Assembly (NCBI GenBank): GCA_900708905.1 | Contig: CAADRB010000071.1 | Span: 115,825-179,824, forward strand | Source: Hymenolepis diminuta | Taxonomy: Eukaryota; Platyhelminthes; Cestoda; Cyclophyllidea; Hymenolepididae | Length of the DNA: 64,000 nucleotides | Direction of reading: 5' to 3' | Part shown: piece after piece, positions 47,801 to 59,100 of the stretch | Layout: each line of letters begins with the position of its first letter | Position numbering within the stretch: the stretch's first letter is position 1 | Notes under the pieces: model-generated | Database searches by the model: none | The model's input: only the letters and a program-made list of their open reading frames with translations | Told to the model about the DNA's origin: nothing | Made by a program: the position numbers and the translations under genes

Positions 47801-49632
47801 TAACAAAAAAATTAATGAAAAGTGAGTGAATTTGAAGCTTGATCTCAAAAGCCAATAAGGAAATCTTCCTCCCTACTTTCTACATCTTTGGAGGCTTGAA
47901 TTTGGTTCTCGCTGAAGATATTTTAGAATTTTGGATACTAATATGAGAAGATGATACCTATTTTGGATCTCATTTAACCCTCTTTCATAAGTTATGTGTA
48001 TTTATCAGTTTCGAACCTGCACCATTTCATTTTAAAGAAGCTTTTAATATCTGCCTTCAATGAAGGCCTAAATCAGGTTTGTGGGAACATGGTTGTGTAC
48101 CACTTGTATTAGGAACAAAGGCAGCTAGCCAAAGTTCAGTGCAGATACAATTGTCAGGCAGCTGGACATTTTTTTCGAAGTGCTTAGAGGGAAGACATTT
48201 AAATGGCGCGCTGACTGCTATCTAGTATAACAGTTCCTACTACACATGTTCTGTGGGCCTATGGTAAGGAATTCTGTCCAAGGCTTTTGTATCATTCGTA
48301 TCAGTGTTCGAGTGAGGTCCTTACAAATTTAAACTATTACCTCAGTATTCTTACAGTTATTTTTTGCTCCCAGTTTTAATTGTTATTAATGTCATGACAT
48401 AATAAAAGCATTTAAAATTTTTACTCATTAGAAAATATCTGAGCACAGAGGAAGCATCGTGGTACAAATAATTCGATGAAATCAAAAGGAAACTCAGCTC
48501 GTTTCATCACGCCCTAACGTCTCACGTCCTGAAATTAGTTAACAGAAATTCTAATAAATGATAAGGGGGAGGAGGATCAAAAAGAAGCTGAGAGCAATGT
48601 CAAGGCATCAAAGAGTCTTACTTCATTCGATTTTTGGGATTGGATTGCACCATACTTACTAAATGGGTGGCCCACGTTGTTCGGTCCTTGCAGCTTAAAA
48701 TTCTCGTCTTGTACAAGTATGAAAAAAAGAAACTGGCAATCCAACCACCCTTCTTTTTTTTTGCGGTACCGGATGCGTATTTTCATATAATTCTTCCTAA
48801 TTCAGAGCTGCTCAGCGAAATGCAGAGAAAATATTTGAGAAATAAATCAAAGCCGGAATGTCAAAATACAGGGCCTTCAGAAAATTCCGCTGAGTTCTTT
48901 CTCGAATTTGGAAGATATATATCCTATTGTTCAGTTCGTATTATCGGTACGACTCTTTAAATAAACGGACGTATTATAAAGTTGTACTATCGCCCCTGAT
49001 GTATTACCTTACTAAAGGAATACCTGATCTAGATCACTCCATAAAATTTAACAGAAGTGATCGAACAACACTTAAGCTTCAAAATTACACAGATGAATAG
49101 AAAATGTGGAACCGTGCTGGCTATTCAGAAACTAGTGTATCTCTCTCTCTCTCTCTGATTCAACTCCGCTTTAATTATTTTAGTCATCGACAGAAGTCTA
49201 AGCCTTCGTCCAGGAGTCGATACAGTTTTTGAAGAAACACAAGAAATTGACGCAATTGTAACCATAGCCGAAGTTCAGCTCTTCTCCGGTGCTTGGACTT
49301 GGACACAAAAGCTCGCTAAAGTCCTTTCCCTTCCCACTTCTAAAAAGGATGTCCTCCGGAAACAATGTGAGTTGTGCCCTACTACTTAAATCGAAATAAG
49401 TGGACAAATTAATGAGGTTCCGTTTATCCCTATTTCAGTTCCTGACTTACATGACGATCATTGGACGACAGCCCTAGTGCTAGCCTTCCTTCGCCTCAAA
49501 GAAATCAAACGTCAAACCGAATGGCATTTGATGGCCAAGAAAGCGCATGATTGGCTAGTCAGCGTCCTTGAGGAGAAGAGGGCCGATGAAATTATCAGTG
49601 CTGCTTGCAGAGCTATCTCCAAATCAATTTAA
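38803..49632 (+). CDS. VWA5A: VWA5A-like protein: VIT domain plus von Willebrand factor A domain
   Basis: Eleven exons: 38803-38818, 38849-39072, 39107-39356, 39389-39769, 39813-39939, 39984-40176, 43926-44059, 45464-45657, 46785-47144, 49184-49366, 49439-49632. Phases close to 751 aa (human VWA5A: 786). The N-terminal VIT domain shows IPLRDITVKAVI and the signature AFILLEDE...FSMKIGNIPP. The VWA domain (about residues 283-450) has EIIFVIDRSGSMDGDPI with a complete DxSxS metal-ion-dependent adhesion site, GGTEVLP supplying the Thr, and IIFLTDGDV. It is followed by a weakly conserved C-terminal region. There is no signal peptide, so it is probably intracellular, like its relatives; its biochemical role is not well known. 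The first five introns are 30-44 nt while later ones reach 3.7 kb, an asymmetry typical of flatworm genes. The first exon is only 16 nt (MQSQF), and an AG lies 2 nt before the ATG. Confidence 0.9.
40405..40625 (+). repeat. tRNA-derived SINE-like repeat
   Basis: 'GGTGGAGCAGCAATTAATGT' (A-box-like) and 'GCGTTCGATATCC' (B-box-like, 40460-40472) lie about 45 bp apart. They are followed by 'gtacacttagtgggca' and the tail 'gatgtcagaaagcttttttc'. Confidence 0.6.
43325..43600 (+). repeat. Repeat R2, copy 2
   Basis: Carries 'ttcacacttagatgtgtaag', 'gagaagctgtcgctgcaatt', 'atcaagcagccaagc' and 'atattcaatcttataaaggt', aligning with the copies at 33995, 58085 and 61975. Confidence 0.6.
44060..45463 (+). 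other. VWA5A-like intron 7
   Basis: Phase-2 intron of about 1.4 kb. I see no gene or clear repeat in it. Confidence 0.5.
45658..46784 (+). other. VWA5A-like intron 8
   Basis: Phase-1 intron of about 1.1 kb. Overlapping small open frames on both strands at 46089-46409 have no motif. Confidence 0.5.
47145..49183 (+). other. VWA5A-like intron 9
   Basis: Phase-1 intron of about 2.0 kb. It ends with a (CT)8 microsatellite (49141-49156) about 25 bp before the acceptor, so the repeat may serve as part of the polypyrimidine tract. No other feature was recognised. Confidence 0.5.
49141..49156 (+). repeat. (CT)8 microsatellite
   Basis: Perfect dinucleotide run near the 3' end of VWA5A-like intron 9. 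Confidence 0.95.
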
Positions 49633-49695
49633 ATCAAATGCTTATCTGCTTTTTAATTGGTTATACTTTTTTTGCTAAGTAAGGAAATATTCATT

Positions 49696-49701
49696 AATAA
49701 A
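49696..49701 (+). terminator. Polyadenylation signal AATAAA (VWA5A-like)
   Basis: Canonical AATAAA 64 nt after the VWA5A-like stop. Cleavage is expected about 10-30 nt later, which is at or inside the end of the YJU2 coding region. Confidence 0.65.
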
Positions 49702-49716
49702 AAGAGAGATTTGACT

Positions 49717-49722
49717 TTTATT
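49717..49722 (-). terminator. Polyadenylation signal AATAAA (YJU2)
   Basis: Reads AATAAA on the minus strand only 7 nt after the YJU2 stop codon. The implied 3' UTR is very short, and cleavage would fall near the plus-strand signal at 49696. Confidence 0.6.
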
Positions 49723-49728
49723 TACAAG

Positions 49729-52138
49729 TTAATCGCTGTCACTGTCACCCGAGGAGTAAGCTAGACCGAGGGGATTACTATTTGTGGTGGTGGTGGTGGG
49801 GGTATCTATCGAAGGCTCGGGAGAAATTTTGGGCTTTTTCGGTTCCTCTGACACAGCGTCAGTCTTTGATGAAGCTGAGGTAGGAGCCGGACGTTTTCTG
49901 ATGGCATTTTGAATCAATTGTCGTTGACTGCTTGAAGATGGCGCAGAGGGCTGAGAAACGGAGAAACAGAAGGGTATTGTAATGTTGAGAAAAAAACAGA
50001 GACCACTATAGTGAATATAAATTTATCGTAATCTCTTGGTAATTATAAAAAACTAGAACTATCTCCCTCGAAAATGTATTTTCAAGATGTATGGCTTTTA
50101 GCAACGATATTAGTCTCGATTTGCAGAATATACGTCAAATATCATACCCTAATTTGACTGTTGGAAAAGGCCAATTTGAGCTATTTTACACGGTTCTAAA
50201 CTAGCCCTCAATGGAATAAAGCCTCATATTTACAACAAAGTTAAAGCCGAGGTGGAATATGCGGCTTCACGAAATTCTTTGGCAAATGAAGCAGAAGAGG
50301 TCTTTCTGTTAGTCCAAAATAATTTGAAACTTCAGCTGCGGACGATTTCGGGGATAAAATTGTAACCTTTTCAATAAATAAACCGGGAAAAATAATCATC
50401 GGAGAAAACGTGATCAAGGGAAATGAAATGTACAGCCGATGCACCAGGGTCTAGAAGTGTGGAATTGATAGTTTTTTTTTTCATGAATTAAAAAAAAGAA
50501 GTGGAATGCCTACAGATTTTTGTATTTACTTTTAAGCAACGAGGTTCAAGTTGAATTAACACGATTTGATAGATTGTGATTTGTCTGATCTCAATAAGAA
50601 GTAACAAGGCTTAAACAATAAAAAGAAAATATTCAACTAGACAGATCACGCTTATACGAAGAACTTCGTTTGTGTTCTTTTCATTAAGAAACTGACTTTA
50701 CTGAGAAAAAAACTTCAAAGAAATAAGGAAAAAATTAGCTATCAAATAAATATCCGAACACAGAACAATTAAAGTCCCAAAAGTCAACGGGCACACGTCC
50801 TCATAAAATGCAAATAAATTGCACGAAATAGCGCATCATAACTGCTAGTATTCAAAAATTGGTGCACCAATGTAACACCGAAAGTAGACGAAGCGAATTC
50901 ATGGAGCACTGACATTCATATCTAATCTTAATTTACTGTTTCAGTTGAAGAAAGACTGCCGAGGAGTAATTGTTACATATGACAGAACTTCAGATCGCTT
51001 AATAGTTTGACGACTGTTGATTATCGCCTTCATGCCTGTTTTTATACACGTCATAAAAAACGTTTAGTAAAGAGGTTAATGTCGAAAACTTGCATTAAGT
51101 ATAGACAAGACCTCCTACTGGATATCGCTGAACGACAAGAATGAATATAACATTATGACTTCAAAATACTTGAAAATACAGATGAAAAGCAAAAGAAGCA
51201 GACAAATGATAAAACTAGTACATTGAGTTAGAAGTAATCAACCACAGAAAACAGCTAGATATTATGCTAATATCTATTTCTATGACAAAAGTTCTAATAT
51301 TTGTAAGTATCTTTATGAATAATAAACAAGGAAATCAAAATAGAACATACCTTCGGAAGAAAAGACTTGGGCTTGGGGAGAGCTTCCTGAGAAAGAACTG
51401 GTTCAGGTTTAGACTCACTTCGAGAAGGACCTTCTGTAGTAGGGGCATCAGGATCAAACTTCTCAGCAATCTCCCAAACTGGAATTCCCTGCTTTTTCGC
51501 TTCCATCACTTCCTTAATAAAATCCTCATCGGCTTTCTCCCTAGCAGCTTGTTCAGCTTCCTGTTCTTGCCACAAATTCCGCAGAAGGAAGTTATCTGTT
51601 TCCATAGTAGCTTGACGTTTGTTCATTTCCTTCAGATCATCAATAGCCTCAGCAGTTTCCATTTCATACTTGCTCTGATTGGTTCGTTTTTCTAACAGCT
51701 TCATGGGATTGTTTGCCAGTTCTTCTTCCTCTAACACTGCTTTCTTTGCTTCCATCTCTTCGGCAGTTTTAAGAGCTTCAAAGTTTCTTTTAGCTCCACT
51801 TTCAATGACATAATCATTTGATTCCAAATCAGTTCTCCAAATAATTTCTGCACAACACCCTGGACAGCGGATGTAGAACCGATAATGCCTAAGACCAAGA
51901 TAATCAACCCCCTCAGCAGTCTCCATTCGGGAGTTAAACTTTTTGGCTTTGTAAATATAGCCATTACAAGTTAAACAACGCATATTGAATGGAGCCATAG
52001 TTCGGATGTTAAACTGACGACTTTTGTTACCGCGTTTAAGTCGAGGAATTTTTGACGGATCATAATCTGGGGGGAAATATTTCTAAAAAAATAACTAAAA
52101 AAAAGAAAACCTACATTTAAGACTTTGCGTTCAGTCAT
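49729..52138 (-). CDS. YJU2: Splicing factor YJU2 (CCDC94)
   Basis: YJU2 joins the spliceosome around the first catalytic step and helps branching. Exons are 52138-52115, 52082-51351 and 49950-49729. All are phase 0 and give 325 aa, close to human (323). The N-terminus [21 protein letters not shown] is nearly invariant in the family. Cys residues at 44/47 and 81/84 (MRCLTC...IRCPGC) form the zinc-binding site. NNPMKLLEKRT and a long charged coiled-coil region follow, as in human. The C-terminal exon is Pro/Ser/Thr-rich with KRP and KKPK basic patches and ends in an acidic SGDSDSD, like the human C-terminus. Intron 1 is 32 nt and intron 2 is 1.4 kb. The gene lies tail to tail with the VWA5A-like gene and head to head with RSPH3. 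Confidence 0.95.
49951..51350 (-). other. YJU2 intron 2
   Basis: Phase-0 intron with donor GTATGT and acceptor TTTCTCAG. Open frames inside it (for example 50241-50444, minus strand) show no motif. I see no repeat of the families named here. Confidence 0.5.
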
Positions 52139-53168
52139 ATCTTCTCAATAGAAATACACCAACGCGAAGAATCAAATCGACCGCCCTATTATTAGTGTTC
52201 TCAAAACATTATTCTGATGTCATAACCCTCATTATTATCTAGCAAATGTTGCAGACTTATTTATTCAGTTCAGTCCAATTATGAATTTAAACCATTATGC
52301 AAATGTTATGTTAACAACAACTTGGTGCCATTCAGTACACTACGCTCTGACAAGATCGACCGAAAGCCTATTTTTGACATATATTTTGCAAACAATTTGC
52401 AAACGAATGTATGTTTTCCTCTCTTCTAAATTGTGGACTAAGATATTTACTCTATTTATAGCATATTCAAAGGTTTTTGATAAATTATAATTACCATAAT
52501 GGCTGTTAACAAGAGCTCGTATTTCAGTGATTGCGTATTTCGAATATTTATATAAAGCAAATTTGTGGATATCAACGCCATTATACTAATAACTTGAATT
52601 AACAACCTTACGTTTTCTTAATGACATATACAGTCCATGGAAAAATAAAAGAATGCGCTAGTACTCCTATTCACACTTAAATTTAATTCATCAGTATTTA
52701 AAAAGACTCAGATATTTTATAATCCTCCTTTAAAGTGATTGTATCAATTGTATCAGTTGCTTTAGACCATTATGCTATAATTAAAATCTTTTAATTTGGA
52801 AAAACCATATCAAGGGCTATGTATTACATTGTCAAACAGAATATAATGAGGACGAAAGAATACGGCAAGTGTTTTATGAAATATAAGAATTTTAATCCTT
52901 GTCATATAAACTTATTAAATGAATAAATAATCATCATTAAGCAATAAAAATATTTTAAACTATACGCGTGTGTAACAACCCCAAGGACAATACACAACAT
53001 TGACATTTCAATCTACAATGAATACGTCAAGTTTGAGATCTAGGTGCGTATTTCCGAAAGATTACCACAATGCTCCTTCTACTTTAAAATTTGGGAAAGA
53101 CGAAATACAGTAAATTGAAATAAGAAACTATAAATATTAGAAATTATTACCAAATTTATGGACAAATT
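52139..53168. promoter_or_regulatory. Head-to-head intergenic region between YJU2 and RSPH3
   Basis: About 1.03 kb between divergent start codons, AT-rich, with no coding exon recognised. It must carry both promoters, but no individual element can be assigned. Confidence 0.4.
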
Positions 53169-56100
53169 ATGGATAAAAAATGTCCAGTTCTTAAGTTCCC
53201 CACATGCAGAAGCACAAAAGTGTATAATAAAGGGAAAGAAATTGTTACAAAAAGGCGCAGAACTGGTTTTAGTAAATTGTTGCAGGTTAGCTTTATGAAT
53301 TTGTCCCTTCAGTTAATTTTTTGGACGTACTGAGTTTCAGCTTTTAAAGTTATTTTTTAAAGTTTACAATTTTTGATGGGAAATTTTAGTGTGAGACTCC
53401 ACCTCCAGTAAATGGCAGGAATCACAATCAAGTACAGACAGATTTATATCTGGAAGAGCTCACTGATGTAGTCGAAACTGACACGGCCTGCTGTCAAACT
53501 GACCCCATGATCGATCGTCCACCATCACCCCTATTTGTTCCTGCTAAAACAGGAATGGACGCGTCCACAGAAATCCTACCTGGAGATGTAAGTTTCATAG
53601 CGCACCCTTGCATGCTACTTACAAAACCTTAAAGTAAACCTCATCAAATCCTTCCTCATAGCTATTTGATTTTGACTTGGAAGTTAAACCAATTTTGGAA
53701 GTTCTTGTTGGAAAGACTATGGAACAGGCACTTTTAGAAGTCTGTGAAGAGGAAGAGCTGGCCAGAATAAGGGAACAGCAGTTGAGGTACGAGGAAATTC
53801 GTGCTGCTGATTTGATGGAAATGCAGCGTTTGGAGGAACGGGAAAGACGCTATAGGTAAGTAGCTTTTGTCTGGCCATTTTATTATAAACAATGGCCTAA
53901 CGCAAAAAAAAATTAGTTAAATTAATGGCAATACCTGGATCTAAATTTAGTAAAACGATTAAGATTAATGACTTCAGAAATTGGTAAATCTCGAAAATAA
54001 TTCAGGTTCGTTGATTTATCTCCATTAATCACAGTATTTAAGTAGTTTTCACGAAGTCGTCCGTATTATTTCATTTCATTAGTCTCAATTAGTAGAGTAA
54101 CTTTAAGTTTTCATTCCGAAGGGGATAACAATTGAAATGTAGTACGTATGTTCACAAGTTTTAAAAGATATCCTGCCATTTCTTTTCATTTATGTTATCA
54201 TGGCGCTCAAATTCCCGTAGTACTGTACACTTTTATGAGCTACGAATTTGAACCATATACCTGATAATACATAATTTATTCTAAATAACCACCGAAATTG
54301 AGGTATTTTTAGCCCACTGTTTAGAAATATTTTGGTTTTAAATATGTCTTAAAAATTTTTTGTTCACCCGTATTCTTTAATAATTAATTGAGCACTCTGA
54401 TTCATTGGTCTGCTCGATCTCACTATGTAGATCTCACCCACTGACCCACTTTTTCCATAACTGTTAATGAACAGAGATCGCTGAATCAGACGGTTTCTCC
54501 AAACGTGGTTTACATAGCTTTTATGCACGATTCCATTTTAATCCAAGCAGTTTAGACGTGCAACTCATCTCCCCTACCATACTCCCCTTCTCTTTCTTCC
54601 CTCCTTCCTCTACGATCGTTCAGTACACCACTGATCCATTTCAACTCTTGTTCTTCTGATTTGGGAAAAGTTATTCTACCCTGTAAGCCTAACTCAGCCA
54701 GATTATAAAGGTAGCTTTACTGGGGTTTAAAGTTACTTTAAGTACTTGAAACCATTTTAAAGGTAAATAGTTTTGCAATTAGCCATAACTGTTTATCAGC
54801 AATTTTCCTCTCAGACCGTTACTATGATGTACGATTATTTGCTTGAAATGAAAATAAAATAAGAAACTAGATTCTACTAAACCTGAAATTTTAGAGTTAC
54901 GTAGAGATCAATATCTGAACAGAGATGGCTATAAATTTCAAGTGAATTAATAGGGGTAACATTCACGTCTGCGGAATCAGACATCAAAAGATCAATACCC
55001 ATCGCCGTACACCTACTGACGTGGATGGCCATCCACAAAGGTTAATTCCTGCCAATAAGAGGGGTGGTTAAAAGCTTGCCTCTCATCGGAGTGGCTCCAC
55101 TCATCGCTCTACTTGATTCAAGTAATGTTGACACTTTCCTAATGACTGTAGGAACCTTTATTTATGAAAATTGAAGGCGCGTGAGGAGTTTCGTAGTTGA
55201 TCCATTAGACTTATTAGCAACTAATGATCTTGTATTTCGTCCTTTTCCTCTTTGTTTGTCAATAGATTAAAGGCAGAATGCAATCATTCTTACTTAGATT
55301 CCTAAATAAAATTTAATGTACTTAATCTCCCTCCAGTAAGTTTTCACTCTGATTTCTACATCTAATTATTATTAGTTCTAACTATTTCTAATTAATAATT
55401 ATAGTAGGAGGATTCATTCTCTTTGTCACTGTGGTTGCCTTCATATATCTGCATTTAGTCGTGTTGATTTTCTTAATTTCAAATTGTTCACACTGATCAA
55501 CTTTAATAGAATTCAAATTAATACAAAAGCGTTCAAAAAAGATATGGGTTTAGTTAGTATTGGAACCCGCCTAGATTAAGACATTCGGTTGGAAATAGAC
55601 TGAACCGATTTTATTAATAATTACACGAAAGCAATTCCGCAGTTCTCTTATGGTTGTTATATCTACTATCTAATATAAATATAATAATTAATAAATTATG
55701 AAGCAAATGATTCGGTTGTTTGTGCACCAGAAATAAGTTGGGAATTTTGTCGCACGTTATACCAAGTTGCATATGGATGGTGACGTCAGGATTTGTGTTG
55801 AAATAACATCATAGTTTAATGCTTTATGAAATAAATAAAGAGACACACGGTATGTAGTGAAAAGTGAAAAACAGATTCACCTATGCACCGAATGCATAAA
55901 TTCTTGCAGATTTGTAAATCATTCTTTTTCACTCGTGACTATAATTACCTGCTGATTGACAGGCACGTGTAAGAATGTTGTTTTAATTGTCTTCACTGTT
56001 ATCGAAAATTCCCATTCCTATTATTTCAACCCCATCACTCACCTGCGTATTAGGAGGAAGACAATTTGCATAGACACTCACGCAGGCCAGCCCAGCAGGT

Positions 56101-59100
56101 ACCATCTTAGCAATCTAACCATTCAGACGACATCTCAACGTCAACAACCATAAGAAGAGTTATATTTATTAGCTTGATATTATGCTATGCTAGGCTTATA
56201 CTAAACAATGACAAAATGTTAAAAATGACAAAGAACGTGATTTCATGAGACGTTGTTATTGATCAAAGGCAGCTAATAAGCAGTCACTTTTAACAAATCA
56301 CTTCAGTATAAAAATCCAAAGTGAGATTAAAGTCAACCCTGATCTGTCTCGCAGACAAGGCAGTGTCCGATCCTTGGGCACAAAACGAGAAATATTACTT
56401 GAAATTCCAATCACATTGCATCCATAAACAATACAAGGTCATTTTAAGGATTTTCGAGATTTTTCAATGTGTATATTTTCTTCTCTTGTAATTTAACGTT
56501 ATCAAAATTCAATTTAAATGTCAAGTTTCAGAAGTGACCGAATTGGATAGATTATAAATGTGGTAAATTCAATTTGTAATACAAAGTAGAACCAAATTAC
56601 GAAATATAATCTTGGTCAGATATCCAGAAACATGAGAAGAGAAATGTAGCTCAATTTTATACGAGGGTTGGTTTAGAGTTGGGAAATCAGAAAAACTCAA
56701 ATTCATCTGACTTCCAAAATCATCAGGTCAACCGCATTTTTCTATTTATGAGTTTTCGGGTTGACTTGGTTTCATGTGATTTAGTAAACACCCTTTACCT
56801 AACTTTTACTGCATCTATCTACTGCTCAACGGAGTTTACCAGCCAGCACACTGTCTATGAGTTTATAGTGATCGATCCGCCAGTGCCCTCTGGAGAGCAT
56901 AATTCGTATCATAGGGTCCTTATCTAATGATTCTCCAGAACATTCTAAGAGGTTATTATCAGTAGCGTCTCTATCTAATGCCGAAACAGACTAACAACTT
57001 CTTCAGGACAACTACCTGAACATACTCTTGAATTGAATGGATTCTTTCAACTTTCACCACATCATTGAACCTCAGTCACCAAAAAAGGTTAGAGCTGAAG
57101 TCGAGAGGATTAGAGTAAATTTCAAGAAGGAAAGTGTACTGAATATGAGATTACCACAAGGCAATGTTAACGCTTATATTATCAATTAATGTAGTTTCCA
57201 TCCCATGTTCAATATTTGTTGTTTAAGGACTTATTCATACCCAATATTTGGCATATAGAATTCCTGTTAGAATCCATGGATGTAACACTTACGCACATCC
57301 CGTTTAATGCGTACATCCCCATAGTACCAGTATGTAATTCCTTATTCAACACATTCTCTGTGCTATTCAATTCTTGGTGTAGTTCGTGGTGCTGTGTTAT
57401 TGCTAGTGAATCCTAAGTGGGCACAGTTTAAAATACAGCGGAAAGTGTTTAATTAAATCGTCTTGCAGGGTGGAGAAACCGTTTCCAAAAAACTCTAATT
57501 ATATTTTTTCGTGTTTCGTGACTAATAATATTCGTATTACAAATGCCAGAGCAAAAATTGCATCTTTAACAATTAATAATTTACATATTTTTATGCATAT
57601 TATTGTTAATAATTTACTAGAATTCCACATTTGTTTGAATGCACTAATTTTGTAAGTCGCGGTCTCTGACTTAGGGCTTAGTAATAAAGACCTTCATATT
57701 TAAAATTATCTGTTCGCTGAGTTCTGAGATGTTTGTTGGGGCAATTTCAATCATGGAAAAATATTTGAAGAAGTACCATGAGGTATATAAACGAAGAGAA
57801 ATTGAGTAGAAGGAGATGATGAAGTGAAGACATTCAGAGTTCTGCTTTATTTGAAATAATGGGAAAACTAATTTAGCTATTTTTTTCATTATGGATAGAG
57901 TACAATGTTCAATTGATTCAAAGTTCATGTTTCACGATTTGATCTTTTGATTCTTCGTTGAGTTCAAATTCATGATGTTCAGAGCTTATTGACAGCCAAG
58001 AGTAGGTAAATGGAGCATGCAAAGATGCTTACACATTGCATAATAAAACATTTGATCGATTAATGATGGTAAGACTCATATTGAAACTACCTTCCAAACT
58101 CGCTGAAGGAAGTGTTAGCAGCATTTGAATCGGGCAAAGGGGAGGTCTCCTCTCCTACCCTGGATTATCGAATATTGTATTCCCACATTCACACTTGGAT
58201 ATGTAAGACCGTCCACGGAGAAGCCGTCGGTGCAACCAATCGTTTACCAAATATTCAAGCCAATATAAGTAAATTTATTTTGTAAAATAAAAGAATCGTC
58301 GACTGATATCTTAGTCTTTTCTTTGCTCCTCTTTGAGTCGGAGAAGTTATGAAAATAGCTAATATTAAAAATATAATGACTTAACACCACAGCTGGAAAC
58401 TCTTAATCCGTCCAATAACTTCAAGCACTCGATAGATATCACCAACTAAATAGTGATTGCCGTTTCCTATATTTAGTTTTGAAAGTAATTAAATTGTTAT
58501 TCAAAAAATTACATAGTTCTCCTCTTAAGTAGAGAGGCAGAAAGTTGAAGATCGATGCTTGGATTTAAATTTTGTTTGAGAATAGAATTTGGGAACCAGT
58601 TGAAAGTTCCTATTGTATTGCATATAATATACTTTAATTTCATCCATTGTAGAGAGGAGAAGGAGCGAAGAATAGCACAGCACAAAGTGTATGAAGCCAA
58701 ACGAAAGGAGACAATTGAAAAGATCGCAGCTAGAGCCTTTGCTAGGGTCTACATCGAACCTCTGATTCCAAATGTTTACGAACAATTGCATATGAATGGA
58801 TATTTCAGTGATACTATTCAGAATGGTAAGTTAGATTTAGCAATTTACATAAATCTGGAGTTTTCACGCCAACCGCACTTATTAAAGGGTTTTCCCACAC
58901 TCATCATGGGTAGAGAAATAGCACCATGAAGCCTCCCAGGTAAGAAACAGGAATTCTATTACTTCACATAATTAGGCAGATTTAACCAGTTCATCTGACC
59001 ATTCCGGTCACTAGTGTGCAGATAGGCTTGGAATCCGTGACCTCTGACTTCACAAGTAAGAACTTTTACTCATGCGCCGCTGATGTACAAGGCTGCTACA

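Larger units (their letters stand above)
53856..58652 (+). other. RSPH3 intron 3
   Basis: Phase-2 intron of 4.8 kb with R3 (54390-54740), a SINE-tail relic (55000-55150) and R2 copy 3 (58085-58345). The open frames 56679-56927 and 57216-57416 have no recognisable domain. Confidence 0.5.

Noticed and set aside
51264..51695. 143-codon plus-strand open frame
   Set aside because: It lies opposite the YJU2 coding exon and is a shadow of that gene's codon pattern.
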